Shown: in pieces, positions 43,462-52,367 of the stretch
How positions within the stretch are numbered: position 1 is the stretch's first letter
Layout: each line of letters starts with the position of its first letter
Origin: Cellulomonas aerilata
GTDB lineage: Bacteria; Actinomycetota; Actinomycetes; Actinomycetales; Cellulomonadaceae
Length of the DNA: 64,000 nt
Reading direction: 5' to 3'
Assembly: GCF_007991755.1 (NCBI RefSeq)
Contig: NZ_BJYY01000013.1
Location: forward strand, 248,001-312,000
Notes under the pieces: model-generated
What the model was told of the DNA's origin: nothing
Seen by the model: the letters and a program-made list of their open reading frames with translations, nothing else
The model's database searches: none
Translations under genes and position numbers: made by a program

Positions 43462-44799
43462 TCAGTCCTTGACCGTGAGACCGCGGGCCTCGAGATCGGC
43501 GACCGTGGCTGCCTGGGCGTTGTCCAGCGCCTCGGTGAAGGTCTGCGACCCGCCGACCACCTTGGCGAACTCGTCCAGCACCGCGGTCTGCGCCGTGCCC
43601 CAGTTCGGGCCCTCGGTCCACGTCGACGGGGTGTGCTCGGCCGACTCGATGAAGACCTCGTTGATGACCTGGCCGCCGTAGAACTCCTGCTCCTGACGCA
43701 GCGCCGGCGAGGCCAGGCCGTTCTTCGTCGAGGGGAACAGCCCGCCCTCGGTGATGAGCGTGTCCTGGGTGTCGTCCGAGCCGTTCAGCCAGGACGCGAA
43801 CTCCGCCGCGGCGGCCGGGTCCTGGGCGCCGTCGAGCACGACGACGGCCGCACCACCGGAGTCGCCCTGGTTGTCCGAGCCCTCGTTGGTCGGCATCGGC
43901 GCCACGCGCCACCGGCCCGAGGTGTCGGCGGCGTTCTCGGCCAGCGCGACCGGGAACCAGGCCGCGTAGCTGATGGTCGCGATGTCACCGGCGTTGACGC
44001 GGGCCCAGTACTCCGGCGTCCACATGAGCTCGGTGGTGACCAGGCCCTCGTCGAGCAGGGTCTGCCAGCGCTCGGCCACCTGCTTGCTCGCCTCGTCGTT
44101 CACCCCGACGGTCCACGCGTCGCCGTCGATGCCGAACCAGCTGCCCTCGGCCTGCTGGACCTCCTGGACCCACTGGCCGATCTCGCCGGGCGACATGTTC
44201 GCGATGTACACCTCGGGATCGGCGGCGTGCAGCGCGCGGGCGGCCTCGAGGTACTCGTCCCACGTCGTGGGGACGGCGATGCCGTGCTGCTCGAGGATGT
44301 CCGTCCGGTACATCATCCCGCTCGGGCCGATGCCCTGCGGGACGCCGTACACCTTGCCGTCGAACGACACCGAGGCCCAGGACGCCTCCGTGTAGTTGTC
44401 CTCGTGCTCGGTGACGTACTCGGTGATGTCCTGCACGCGCCCCTGGATGACGTAGTCCGGCAGGTTGTGCGTGCTCAGCTGGACCAGGTCGGGCCCGGTG
44501 CCGGCGTCGACTGCCGCCTCGACCTTCTGCCCGTCGTCCCCGGTCATCCGATGAAAGGACACCTGGATGTCGGGGTTGTCGGCGTTCCAGGTGTCCACCA
44601 GACCCTCCAGGCCCGGGACCCAGCCCCAGAAGTCGACCTCGACCGGTCCGTCCGCGGACGCACCCCCGGCCGCGGCGTCGCCGGAGTCGCCCGAGTCGCC
44701 TGTACCGCACGCCGTGAGCCCGGCGAGGGACAGCATGCCTGCGGTGATGATCGCGGTCCGCCGCCGCCACCCGTGCCCCGAGAGCGTCTTCGCGTCCAC
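43462..44799 (-). CDS. Sugar-binding lipoprotein of ABC importer
   Basis: Extracellular solute-binding protein (family 1) of 445 residues. The signal peptide ends in a lipobox, LAGLTAC, with Cys31 as the lipid-anchored residue, followed by a flexible Gly/Ser/Asp stretch. The mature protein has the sugar-binder motifs DFWGWVPG, YGVPQGIGPSGMMYRTD and AAAEFASWLNG. GTG 44799 has GGAAGG upstream. It is the first gene of an operon with two permeases, GH95 and GH42. The ligand is probably an L-fucose-containing oligosaccharide or fucose itself, judged from context. Confidence 0.93.
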   Translation of the reverse strand: MDAKTLSGHGWRRRTAIITAGMLSLAGLTACGTGDSGDSGDAAAGGASADGPVEVDFWGWVPGLEGLVDTWNADNPDIQVSFHRMTGDDGQKVEAAVDAGTGPDLVQLSTHNLPDYVIQGRVQDITEYVTEHEDNYTEASWASVSFDGKVYGVPQGIGPSGMMYRTDILEQHGIAVPTTWDEYLEAARALHAADPEVYIANMSPGEIGQWVQEVQQAEGSWFGIDGDAWTVGVNDEASKQVAERWQTLLDEGLVTTELMWTPEYWARVNAGDIATISYAAWFPVALAENAADTSGRWRVAPMPTNEGSDNQGDSGGAAVVVLDGAQDPAAAAEFASWLNGSDDTQDTLITEGGLFPSTKNGLASPALRQEQEFYGGQVINEVFIESAEHTPSTWTEGPNWGTAQTAVLDEFAKVVGGSQTFTEALDNAQAATVADLEARGLTVKD

Positions 44800-44845
44800 A
44801 AGACCGTCCTTCCGTCGTGGTGGCCCTCGTCGGCCAACGTCCGGA

Positions 44846-44889
44846 AGTTTGTCGCACGCCGCAACATACTGTCAACACAAAGGTAGGAT
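44846..44889. promoter_or_regulatory. Overlapping divergent promoters of importer operon and esterase
   Basis: On the minus strand TTGACA (44875-44870), an 18-base spacer and CAAACT (44851-44846) form a good promoter for the importer operon. On the plus strand TAGGAT (44884-44889), a strong actinobacterial -10 box, lies 44 bases before the esterase start, with a weak GCAACA at -35. An imperfect inverted repeat, GTTTGT (44847-44852) with ACAAAG (44877-44882), spans both and is a plausible repressor site. Confidence 0.55.
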
Positions 44890-44932
44890 GACTGCCTCCT
44901 GCCAGAGCACTTCCTTCATCGAGGAGATCCCC

Positions 44933-45901
44933 GTGCCGCTCACCGACCTTCCCCTCGCCGATCTCCGGACGTACTCGCCGGACCTCGCCGAGCCGGACGA
45001 CCTGGACGACTTCTGGGCCGCCACGCTGTCCGAGTCGCGCGCGCTGGGCGCCGCCCCGGTCCTCGCGCCGGTCGACACCCCCGTCCGCGAGCTGGTGGTC
45101 GAGGACCTCACCTTCCCGGGCTTCGCCGGTGAGCCGGTCCGGGCCTGGGTCGTCCGGCCGCCGGCTCCCGGACCGCACCCCTGCGTCGTGGAGTATCTGG
45201 GCTACAACGGCGGGCGAGGCGTGCCGGGAGAGAAGCTGCAGTGGGCGGCGGCCGGGTACGTGCACGTCGTGATGGACACCCGGGGGCAGGGCAGCGGCTG
45301 GGGCAGCGGCGGGCACACCCCCGACCCGCACGGCGCGGGGCCGGCCGTGCCGGGGTTCATGACCCGGGGCATCGAGGCGCCCGCGACGTACTACTACCGG
45401 CGCGTCTTCACCGACGCCGTCCGGCTCGTCGACGCCGTCCGGACGCTGCCGTTCGTCGACCGGGACCGGGTCGCGGTGACCGGGGCGAGCCAGGGTGGCG
45501 GCATCAGCCTCGCGGCGGCCGCCCTCGCCGGAGACCTCGTCGCCGCGTGCCTGCCGGACGTCCCCTTCCTGTGCCACTTCCGCCGTGCGGTCGAGCTCAC
45601 CCCGGAGCTGCCGTTCACCGAAGTCGTCCGCTACCTCGCCGTGCACCGCGGCAGCGACGCGGCGGTGTTCCGGACGCTGTCCTACTTCGACGGCGCCGTC
45701 CTGGCGCGTCGCGCGCGGGTGCCGGCGCTCTTCTCGGTCGCCCTCATGGACGCGATCGTCCTGCCGTCGACGGTCTTCGCGGCCTTCAACGCCTATGCCG
45801 GGGAGGACCGCTCGATCGAGGTCTATCCCTGGAACGGCCACGAGGGCGGTCAGGTCCCGCACTGGGCCCGCCAGGTCGAGTGGCTGGGTCCCCGGCTCTG
45901 A
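44933..45901 (+). CDS. CE7-family acetyl esterase (AXE1/cephalosporin-C deacetylase)
   Basis: Alpha/beta hydrolase of 322 residues that removes acetyl groups from sugars. The CE7 features are RGQGSG, the nucleophile motif GASQGGG, the aspartate in ALMDAIVLPST and the histidine in NGHEGG. GTG 44933 has GAGGAG six bases upstream, and no signal peptide is visible, so it deacetylates imported oligosaccharides. It is divergent from the importer operon and shares its control region. Confidence 0.92.
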   Translation: MPLTDLPLADLRTYSPDLAEPDDLDDFWAATLSESRALGAAPVLAPVDTPVRELVVEDLTFPGFAGEPVRAWVVRPPAPGPHPCVVEYLGYNGGRGVPGEKLQWAAAGYVHVVMDTRGQGSGWGSGGHTPDPHGAGPAVPGFMTRGIEAPATYYYRRVFTDAVRLVDAVRTLPFVDRDRVAVTGASQGGGISLAAAALAGDLVAACLPDVPFLCHFRRAVELTPELPFTEVVRYLAVHRGSDAAVFRTLSYFDGAVLARRARVPALFSVALMDAIVLPSTVFAAFNAYAGEDRSIEVYPWNGHEGGQVPHWARQVEWLGPRL

Positions 45902-45943
45902 CGGACCGGCTCCCCGCTCGGGGGGCGCGATCGGCCGCACCGC

Positions 45944-47080
45944 TCAGACCAGGTGGCGGATCGCCGTGATGGCCGCTCCCCAGGCGTAGTCGGTGAACGC
46001 GAACGGGTGCACCTCGACCGGCGGGGCGATCGCCGAGGGGTCGAGCCGCCGGCGCAGCGCGGCGTCGAGCTCGGCCCGGGCGTACTCCCCGACGGCCCGG
46101 CCCTCCCCGGTGAGCACGACCTTCTCCGGGTCGATTAGATTGACCAGGTTCGCGGCGAGCGCACCGAGCGCCGTGCCCGCCTCCCGCAGCGCCCGGTCCG
46201 CCCGCCGCTCCCCCGCCTCGGCGGCACGCAGGACGTCGTCGAAGGACGACAGGCCCGCGTTGGCCAGCACAGCCGGGACGGTGACGTAGGCGGACGCACA
46301 CCCCACGTGCCCCCGGTCGCAGCGCGGCCCGCCGCCGGTCACGATCAGGTGGCTGACCTTGCCCGGCCGGCCGTGCGCGCCGCGGAGCAGCGTCCCGTCG
46401 AGGACCAGACCGGCCCCCACGCCGGCGCCCACCGCGACCACGGCGAGCGAGGCCGCCCCGCGCCCTGCACCGAACCAGTGGTGGGCCACGGTCAGCGCCT
46501 GCACGTCGTTGCTGATCGCGGTGGGCAGGCCGGTGGCGGCGACGACGGCGGCCTCGAGCGGCACCCGGTCCCAGCCCAGGAAGTCCGAGCCGATCACCCA
46601 CGCCGACCCGTCGACGACGTGGACGTCACCGGCGAGGCAGACACCGACCGCCGACACCCGCGGGAACGCCGACCGCGCCCGCAGGACGGCCCCGGCCATC
46701 GTCGCGACGACGTCGTCGACGTCGCGCGACGCGAGCCCGATCTCCTCGGTGTGGAGCACGCCGGCCCCGAGGTCGGTCACCACGACGTACAGGGTGGTGC
46801 CGGTGAGCTTGAGCCCGACGAACCGGCCCCCGTCGGCCCGCAGGGCGACCACGTCGGAGGGGCGCCCGGGCCCGAGCACCTCGGCCGGGACACCGTCCCG
46901 CAGCAGACCCGCCTCGGTGAGGTCGCGCGTGAGCCGCGAGAGCGTCGCGCGGGACAGGCCCGTGCGCCGCGTCAGCTGCGAGCGGGACCTCGGCCCGTGG
47001 ACCAGGACGTCGAGCAGGACCGTGCGCTTCGCCGACGTCAGGGACGGCCACGCCCACGCCGTCCCGGGAGGGTCGACCAT
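45944..47080 (-). CDS. ROK-family transcriptional repressor
   Basis: Sugar-responsive regulator of 378 residues. A winged helix-turn-helix (LTRRTGLSRATLSRLTRDLTEAG, residues about 36-58) is followed by the actin-like ROK sugar-binding domain, with SNDVQALTVAHHW, VGAGVGAGLV and the zinc-type motif CDRGHVGC. It lies 81 bases after the FAH-family gene, so it may be the last gene of the fucose catabolic operon, and it faces the esterase end to end. It probably senses a locus sugar and controls the importer and esterase promoters. Confidence 0.92.
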   Translation of the reverse strand: MVDPPGTAWAWPSLTSAKRTVLLDVLVHGPRSRSQLTRRTGLSRATLSRLTRDLTEAGLLRDGVPAEVLGPGRPSDVVALRADGGRFVGLKLTGTTLYVVVTDLGAGVLHTEEIGLASRDVDDVVATMAGAVLRARSAFPRVSAVGVCLAGDVHVVDGSAWVIGSDFLGWDRVPLEAAVVAATGLPTAISNDVQALTVAHHWFGAGRGAASLAVVAVGAGVGAGLVLDGTLLRGAHGRPGKVSHLIVTGGGPRCDRGHVGCASAYVTVPAVLANAGLSSFDDVLRAAEAGERRADRALREAGTALGALAANLVNLIDPEKVVLTGEGRAVGEYARAELDAALRRRLDPSAIAPPVEVHPFAFTDYAWGAAITAIRHLV

Positions 47081-47161
47081 GGCGCGAGCGTAGAGGTCGG
47101 CCGGGGTCCGAGGCCGGTCGCCAGACGTCGGACGGCTGTCGCCCGGGCCCGACCTGCGCCG

Positions 47162-48028
47162 CTACGCGCCCGACGGGGCCCGGACGGCGCGGCGGACGGT
47201 CTGGGTCTGCTCGCCGAGTCCCTCGACGTGCATGGTCATGACGTCGCCGTCGCTCAGGTAGGGGAACCGGCCGGAGAAGGCGACGCCCTCCGGCGTCCCG
47301 GTGTTGACGACGTCCCCCGGCTCCAGCGCCATGAACTGGCTCAGGTGCCAGATCAGGTACGGCACGTCGAAGATCATGTCGGCCGTGACGGAGGCCTGCC
47401 GGACCTCCCCGTTCACCGTCGACCCCAGGCGCAGGTCGCCGGGGTCGAGCTCGTCGGCCGGGACGAGGTAGGGGCCCAGCGGGTTGAACGTCGGGGCGCA
47501 CTTGCCCTTCGACCACTGCCCGCCGGACAGGTCGATCTGCCACGTGCGCTCGGAGACGTCGTTGGAGATCGTGTAGCCGGCGATGCAGCCGGCGGCGTCG
47601 GCGGGAGAGGGCAGGCACCAGGCGCGCGCGCCGATGACCACGGCGAGCTCGACCTCCCAGTCCGTCCTCGTGCTGGCCGGCGGGATCACCACGTCGTCGA
47701 ACGGGCCGACGACGGTGTTCGGCGTCTTGAGGAACACGATCGGAAGTGCGGGGGGCTGCGCGCCGGACTCGGCGGCGTGCGCGGCGTAGTTCTGCCCGAT
47801 GCAGACCACGGCCGAGGGACGGGCCACCGGAGGCCCGAGGCGCTGCCCGTCCAGGTCGACCAGCGGCAGGGAGCCGTCGGTGAGCGCGCGACGCACGCGG
47901 GCGATCCCCCCGCCCGCGAGGAAGGCCCCGTCGATGTCGGCGGTCAGCGGCGTCAGGGAGAACGCCGCGTCGTCGTGCAGGACGGCGGGGCTCTCGGCGC
48001 CCGCGGGGCCGTGTCGCAACAGCTTCAT
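47162..48028 (-). CDS. FAH-family hydrolase, probable 2,4-diketo-3-deoxy-L-fuconate hydrolase
   Basis: Fumarylacetoacetate-hydrolase-fold protein of 288 residues. CIGQNYAAHAAES, WEVELAVVIG, GYTISNDVSER and GDVVNTGTPEGV are the metal and substrate motifs of this family. In the non-phosphorylative L-fucose route the last enzyme of this fold splits 2,4-diketo-3-deoxy-L-fuconate into pyruvate and L-lactate. The neighbours (SDR, dehydratase, lactonase, AKR) supply each earlier step, so that role is assigned by context. Confidence 0.88.
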   Translation of the reverse strand: MKLLRHGPAGAESPAVLHDDAAFSLTPLTADIDGAFLAGGGIARVRRALTDGSLPLVDLDGQRLGPPVARPSAVVCIGQNYAAHAAESGAQPPALPIVFLKTPNTVVGPFDDVVIPPASTRTDWEVELAVVIGARAWCLPSPADAAGCIAGYTISNDVSERTWQIDLSGGQWSKGKCAPTFNPLGPYLVPADELDPGDLRLGSTVNGEVRQASVTADMIFDVPYLIWHLSQFMALEPGDVVNTGTPEGVAFSGRFPYLSDGDVMTMHVEGLGEQTQTVRRAVRAPSGA

Positions 48029-48039
48029 CTCGTGCCCTC

Positions 48040-49026
48040 CTACGGCAGCAGGTCCTGGTCGGGCACGAGCGTGTCGAGCTCGGCCCAGAGGTCGTCGGGG
48101 ACGGCGGCCCGCAGCTGGTCGACGGTGTCCCGGACCTCGTCCGCGCGTCCGGCGCCGGTCACCACCGCACCGACGGCGGGATGCCGGGTCGGGAACTGCA
48201 GGGCCGCGGCGCGCAGGCTCAGCCCCCGGGCCCGGCACGCGGCCGCCATCCGCCGGGCGGCGTCGAGCAGCCGCTCCGGTGCCGGTGCGTAGTCGAACGG
48301 CGCACCAGGACGGGGGTCGGCCAGCAGCCCGGAGTTCAGCACCCCGCCCGCGAGCACCTGCACACCCCGCTCGGCACAGGCCTGCAGGAGGCCCCGCTCC
48401 GCGCGGCGGTCCAGCAGCGAGTACCGGCCGGCGACCAGCACGTGGTCGGCGTCGGTCTCCCGGACGAAGCGCTCCGCGACGTGCGCGTAGTTCGTCCCGA
48501 CGCCGTACCCGGTGACGACGCCCTGGTCCCGCAGCCTGGCCAGCGCAGGGGCCGCCTCACGGACGGCGGCGTCCAGGTGGTCCTCGGGGTCGTGCACGAG
48601 CACGACGTCGACGCGGTCGAGCCCGAGGCGCTCGAGCGACTCCTCGAGGGCCCGACGCACCCCGTCCGCGGAGTAGTCCGTCACACGTCGACGCGCCGGT
48701 GCCCCGAAGAAGCCGTCGGTCCCGTCGGCGACGGTCGGGTCGTCCACGAGGAGCCGACCGACCTTCGTCGAGAGCGTGAACGAGTCCCGCGGCCGGCCGC
48801 GCAGGAACTCCCCGAGGTACTCCTCCGACAGTCCGACGCCGTAGTGCGGTGCGGTGTCGAAGCGCCGGAACCCGAGCTCCCACGCGGCACCGAGGGCGGC
48901 GTGCGCCTCCTCGCGCGAGCTGGGCCGGTACAGACCCCCGAGGGCGGCGCACCCGAAGACGGTCGTGCGGGACCCTGCGTCCGACCCGGGCGGCAGCAGC
49001 GCGCGGTCGGGCTCGTGACCGGTCAC
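48040..49026 (-). CDS. Aldo-keto reductase, probable L-fucose 1-dehydrogenase
   Basis: AKR of 328 residues. FDTAPHYGVGLSEEYLG (Asp and Tyr), STKVGR (Lys) and VLVHDP (His) form the catalytic tetrad. In fucose loci this family acts as a D-threo-aldose/L-fucose dehydrogenase that oxidises L-fucose to L-fucono-lactone with NAD(P). GTG 49026 overlaps the stop of the preceding SDR (GTGA). The substrate is inferred from the pathway context. Confidence 0.86.
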   Translation of the reverse strand: MTGHEPDRALLPPGSDAGSRTTVFGCAALGGLYRPSSREEAHAALGAAWELGFRRFDTAPHYGVGLSEEYLGEFLRGRPRDSFTLSTKVGRLLVDDPTVADGTDGFFGAPARRRVTDYSADGVRRALEESLERLGLDRVDVVLVHDPEDHLDAAVREAAPALARLRDQGVVTGYGVGTNYAHVAERFVRETDADHVLVAGRYSLLDRRAERGLLQACAERGVQVLAGGVLNSGLLADPRPGAPFDYAPAPERLLDAARRMAAACRARGLSLRAAALQFPTRHPAVGAVVTGAGRADEVRDTVDQLRAAVPDDLWAELDTLVPDQDLLP

Positions 49027-49778
49027 GCCGGACGCACCCGGAGCCCCTGCAACCCACCGTCGACGGCGAGCGCGGTCCCCGTGGTCGACCCCGACGCGGG
49101 CGAAGCCAGGTAGGCGATGGCCGCGGCCACCTCGGACGCCGTCACGAGGCGCCCGAGCGGCTGGCGCGCCCCGAGCGCGGTGCGCTCCGCCTCCGGGTCC
49201 GCGGCGGCCTCCAGCAGCCGGCCGACCCACGGGGTGTCCACGGTGCCGGGGTTCACGCAGTTGACCCGGATCCCCTCGCGGACGTGATCGGCGGCCATCG
49301 CCAGGGTGAGCGCCTGCACGGCGCCCTTGGAGGCGGAGTACAGCGCCCGGCGGGCCAGCCCGGCGGTGGCCGCGATCGAGCAGGTGTTGACGATCGCGGC
49401 GTGCGGGGAGCGGCGCAGGTGCGGCAGCGCGTGCCGCGAGACGCGCACCATCCCCAGGACGTTCACGTCCAGCACCCGGGCCCACTCGGCGTCGTCGTTG
49501 TCCGCGACCGTGCCCTGCGCGCCGATGCCGGCGTTGTTCACGACGACGTCGATGCCGCCGAACCGCGCCGCGACCGCCTCGACCGCCTCGCGCACCGCCG
49601 CGTCGTCCCGGACGTCGGTGGGCACGCCGACGAGCGGCGCCGGGAGGCCTTCCAGCGCGTGCGGGAGGTCGAGCACCGCGACCCGGGCGCCCCGGTCCGC
49701 GAGCGTCCGGGCGGTGCTGAGCCCGATCCCGGACGCGCCACCGGTGACGACGGCCACCAGGCCTGCGAAGTCGCTCAT
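49023..49778 (-). CDS. SDR, probable 2-keto-3-deoxy-L-fuconate dehydrogenase
   Basis: Short-chain dehydrogenase of 251 residues. The cofactor motif TGGASGIG, the structural NNAG, a catalytic Ser near CSIAATAG and the YSASKGA Tyr-Lys pair are all present. In the pathway it would oxidise 2-keto-3-deoxy-L-fuconate to the 2,4-diketo acid. It overlaps the fuconate dehydratase gene by four bases, so the two steps are made together. Function is by context and fold. Confidence 0.87.
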   Translation of the reverse strand: MSDFAGLVAVVTGGASGIGLSTARTLADRGARVAVLDLPHALEGLPAPLVGVPTDVRDDAAVREAVEAVAARFGGIDVVVNNAGIGAQGTVADNDDAEWARVLDVNVLGMVRVSRHALPHLRRSPHAAIVNTCSIAATAGLARRALYSASKGAVQALTLAMAADHVREGIRVNCVNPGTVDTPWVGRLLEAAADPEAERTALGARQPLGRLVTASEVAAAIAYLASPASGSTTGTALAVDGGLQGLRVRPA

Positions 49779-51160
49779 ACGACGGCTCCCTCGGCGAGCG
49801 CGTGTCCCTCAGCGGGGACGCGCGCGGGGACGGGCATGGCGGGGACGGGCGCGGGCGCCTGCCAGGCCGGCCCGTCCGGGAAGGCGTGGTCGTCGACCGA
49901 CCGCTGCCACATGCGAGCGCCCATGCCAGGGGCGACCGGGGCACGGTAGCGCCCGCCCTCGACCCGCACCGGGTCGACGAAGTGGTCGTGCAGGTGGTCG
50001 ACGTACTCGATGGCACGGTCCTCCATGGACCCCGAGATCGCCACGAAGTCCGCCATCGCCAGGTGCTGGACCATCTCGCACAGCCCCACCCCGCCGGCGT
50101 GCGGGAACACCGGGATCGAGAACTTCCGCGCCAGCAGCAGCACCGCCAGGTTCTCGTTGACGCCCCCCACCCGGGCGGCGTCGATCTGGATGAGGTCGAC
50201 CGCGCGCGCCTGCATGAGCTGCTTGAACATCGTGCGGTTCTGGGTGTGCTCACCGGTCGAGACCGGCACCGTGACGGCCGCACGGATCGCGGCGTGGGCG
50301 AGGATGTCGTCCGGGCTGGTCGGCTCCTCGATCCAGGCGAGGTCGAAGCGCTCGAGCTCGGAGAGCCAGCCGACCGCCTCGGCGACGTCCCAGCGCTGGT
50401 TCGCGTCGATCGCGAGCCGGACGTCGGGACCGACGGCCGACCGGGCGACGCCCAGGCGCCGGACGTCGTCCTCCAGCGACGCACCGACCTTGAGCTTGAT
50501 GATCCGGTACCCGTCGGCGACCGCCTCGCGGCACAGCGTGGCGAGCTTGTCGTCGGAGTACCCGAGCCAGCCCGGTGACGTGGTGTACGCCGGGTAGCCG
50601 TGCTGCTCCAGGTGGGCCCGCCGCGCCTCGCGTCCGACCGCGGCGTCCTCGAGCATCGCGAGGGCCTCCTCCGCGGTCAGGGCGTCGGAGAGATAGCGCC
50701 AGTCCACGCAGGCGACGATCTCCGCCGGGCTCAGGTCCGCGAGGAACCGCCACAGCGGCTTGCCGGCGCGGCGCGAGGCGAGGTCCCAGGCGGCATTCAC
50801 CACGGCGCCGATGGCCATGTGCATGACGCCCTTCTCCGGGCCGAGCCAGCGCAGCTGGGAGTCGTCGGTGAGCCGACGGGCGAACGTCCCCAGGTCGCCG
50901 CAGACGTCGTCGAGGTCGAGCCCGACGACGTGGTGGGCCAGCGCCGCGACCGCGACCGTCTGGACGTCGTTGCCCCGGCCGATGGTGAAGGCGAGCCCGT
51001 ACCCCGCCAGCGGCTCGCCGTCCGGCGTCCGCTCGTCGGTGTGCAGCACGAGGTAGGCCGCGGAGTAGTCGGGGTCCGGGTTCATCGCGTCGGAGCCGTC
51101 CAGGAAGCGCGACGTCGGGAACCTGACGTCGCGCGTCTCGAGCGCGGTGATAGTGGGCAT
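49775..51160 (-). CDS. fucD: L-fuconate dehydratase (enolase superfamily)
   Basis: Mandelate-racemase-like dehydratase of 461 residues turning L-fuconate into 2-keto-3-deoxy-L-fuconate. IKLKVGAS gives the base lysine pair, and [14 protein letters not shown] and STGEH supply the magnesium ligands. HAGGVGLCE contributes the second acid/base histidine. Length and the [15 protein letters not shown] segment fit the fuconate dehydratase group. ATG 51160 begins the conserved protein. The palindrome at 51241-51264 lies about 80 bases upstream, so this gene starts its own operon. Confidence 0.93.
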   Translation of the reverse strand: MPTITALETRDVRFPTSRFLDGSDAMNPDPDYSAAYLVLHTDERTPDGEPLAGYGLAFTIGRGNDVQTVAVAALAHHVVGLDLDDVCGDLGTFARRLTDDSQLRWLGPEKGVMHMAIGAVVNAAWDLASRRAGKPLWRFLADLSPAEIVACVDWRYLSDALTAEEALAMLEDAAVGREARRAHLEQHGYPAYTTSPGWLGYSDDKLATLCREAVADGYRIIKLKVGASLEDDVRRLGVARSAVGPDVRLAIDANQRWDVAEAVGWLSELERFDLAWIEEPTSPDDILAHAAIRAAVTVPVSTGEHTQNRTMFKQLMQARAVDLIQIDAARVGGVNENLAVLLLARKFSIPVFPHAGGVGLCEMVQHLAMADFVAISGSMEDRAIEYVDHLHDHFVDPVRVEGGRYRAPVAPGMGARMWQRSVDDHAFPDGPAWQAPAPVPAMPVPARVPAEGHALAEGAVV

Positions 51161-51240
51161 GTCGCCTGTGCGTCCTCTCTGGCGCGACAGGCGACGTCGG
51201 GAAGCATCCGCGCTTCGCCGGTCCACTGTGGCCGGAAGTG

Positions 51241-51264
51241 ATGGTGAGACATCCGATGTCTACC
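51241..51264. promoter_or_regulatory. Operator-like palindrome upstream of fuconate dehydratase
   Basis: A perfect 6+3+6 inverted repeat, AGACAT-CCG-ATGTCT (51247-51261), is framed by TGGT and ACCA, a layout typical of FadR-type GntR operators. A related sequence sharing ATGGT and TCCGAYGTCT lies before the GntR gene at 52310-52331. Confidence 0.6.
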
Positions 51265-51390
51265 ATGCCGACCACCTGCATGCCCAGCCCCCAGGCCGGG
51301 CGAAGGCCTGTCGCCGGGCGCCGCTCGCCACGGCGGCGCACGCCGTCCGCCACGCGTCCGCACGCGTGACGACTGCGTCCTCGAGCCCGC

Positions 51391-52254
51391 TCAGGCCCCT
51401 GTGCCGTAGACCCGCTGCGCCGTCCCGCTGCGGATCGCGGTCTGCTCCTGCGGGGTCAACCGGTCCAGCGCGGCACGCAGACCTCCCATGACGTCGGCAT
51501 AGTCGCCACGAAGGGTGGACACCGGCCAGTCGCTCCCGAGCATGAGCCGGTCGCTGCCGAAGCAGTCCAGCGCGTGCTGGAGGAACGGCCGGACCGCCTC
51601 CTGCGCGCCCGCCCCACCCCACGCGAGCTCGAGACCGGACATCTTCGCGACCGTCGACGGCGCGGCGGCGACGTCCCGCAGCTGCTGTGCCCACCGCTGC
51701 GCGGCCTCCCCCGCCCAGCCGGACCGGACCGGCGGCTTGCCGAGGTGGTCGAGCACGATCGTGAGGTTCGGATGGCGCCGGGCGACGACCGGCACCTGTG
51801 CCAGGAGGTCGGGACGCTCGGCGACGGCGTCGAAAGTGAGCCCTGCCTCGTCGAGGACCCGCATGCCGGCGGCCACGTCCGGCCGGAGCATCCACTGCGG
51901 GTCTGCCTCGTCATGGATGAGGTGGCGGACGCCGACCAGCCGGGGGTCGGTGCGCCGCTCCAGCTCGCGACGGCATCCGTCGGGGTCCGCGAGCGGGAGC
52001 CACCCCACCACCGACGCCGGGAGCCCGGCCCGGCGGGCGACGCGCAGCAGCTCGTCGGTCTCGGCGAGGCTGTCCGACGCCTGCACGAGCACCACCGCGT
52101 CGACCCCGACCTCGCGCATGGCCGGTTCCACCTCGGCGAGGGTGTGCGTCCGGTGCAGCGGGCCTGAGGTCAGCCACGGGTACGTCACCCCGGACGGCCC
52201 TCCGGTCACGTCCCAGACGTGCACGTGCGTGTCGACGAGCGTGGGCGCGGGCAC
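51391..52254 (-). CDS. L-fuconolactone hydrolase (amidohydrolase 2 family)
   Basis: TIM-barrel hydrolase of 287 residues opening fuconolactone to fuconate. DTHVHVWD near the start, GVRHLIHDEAD, DHLGKPP and LMLGSDWPV are the conserved motifs of this lactonase family. The GTG start is shared with the intergenic region of the divergent GntR gene, 113 bases away. It lies 230 bases upstream of the fuconate dehydratase, so it may be in the same or a separate transcript. Function is by family and context. Confidence 0.9.
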   Translation of the reverse strand: MPAPTLVDTHVHVWDVTGGPSGVTYPWLTSGPLHRTHTLAEVEPAMREVGVDAVVLVQASDSLAETDELLRVARRAGLPASVVGWLPLADPDGCRRELERRTDPRLVGVRHLIHDEADPQWMLRPDVAAGMRVLDEAGLTFDAVAERPDLLAQVPVVARRHPNLTIVLDHLGKPPVRSGWAGEAAQRWAQQLRDVAAAPSTVAKMSGLELAWGGAGAQEAVRPFLQHALDCFGSDRLMLGSDWPVSTLRGDYADVMGGLRAALDRLTPQEQTAIRSGTAQRVYGTGA

Positions 52255-52309
52255 GCAGACCTCCAGGGCAGGGCCGGATCGGTGGGTGGGGTCAGTGGTT
52301 CCCTGGGGG

Positions 52310-52331
52310 ATGGTACAAAGGTCCGACGTCT
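52310..52331. promoter_or_regulatory. Second copy of the operator-like motif
   Basis: ATGGTACAAAG followed by GTCCGACGTCT matches the 51241 site in its ATGGT and TCCGA-GTCT parts with one base of gap, but is not itself a perfect palindrome. It lies between the divergent lactonase and GntR genes, 37 bases before the GntR start, which would fit autoregulation. Confidence 0.4.
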
Positions 52332-52367
52332 CGCGAGGGTGCCCCCTCGAGCAGCAGAAAGGCCCTC

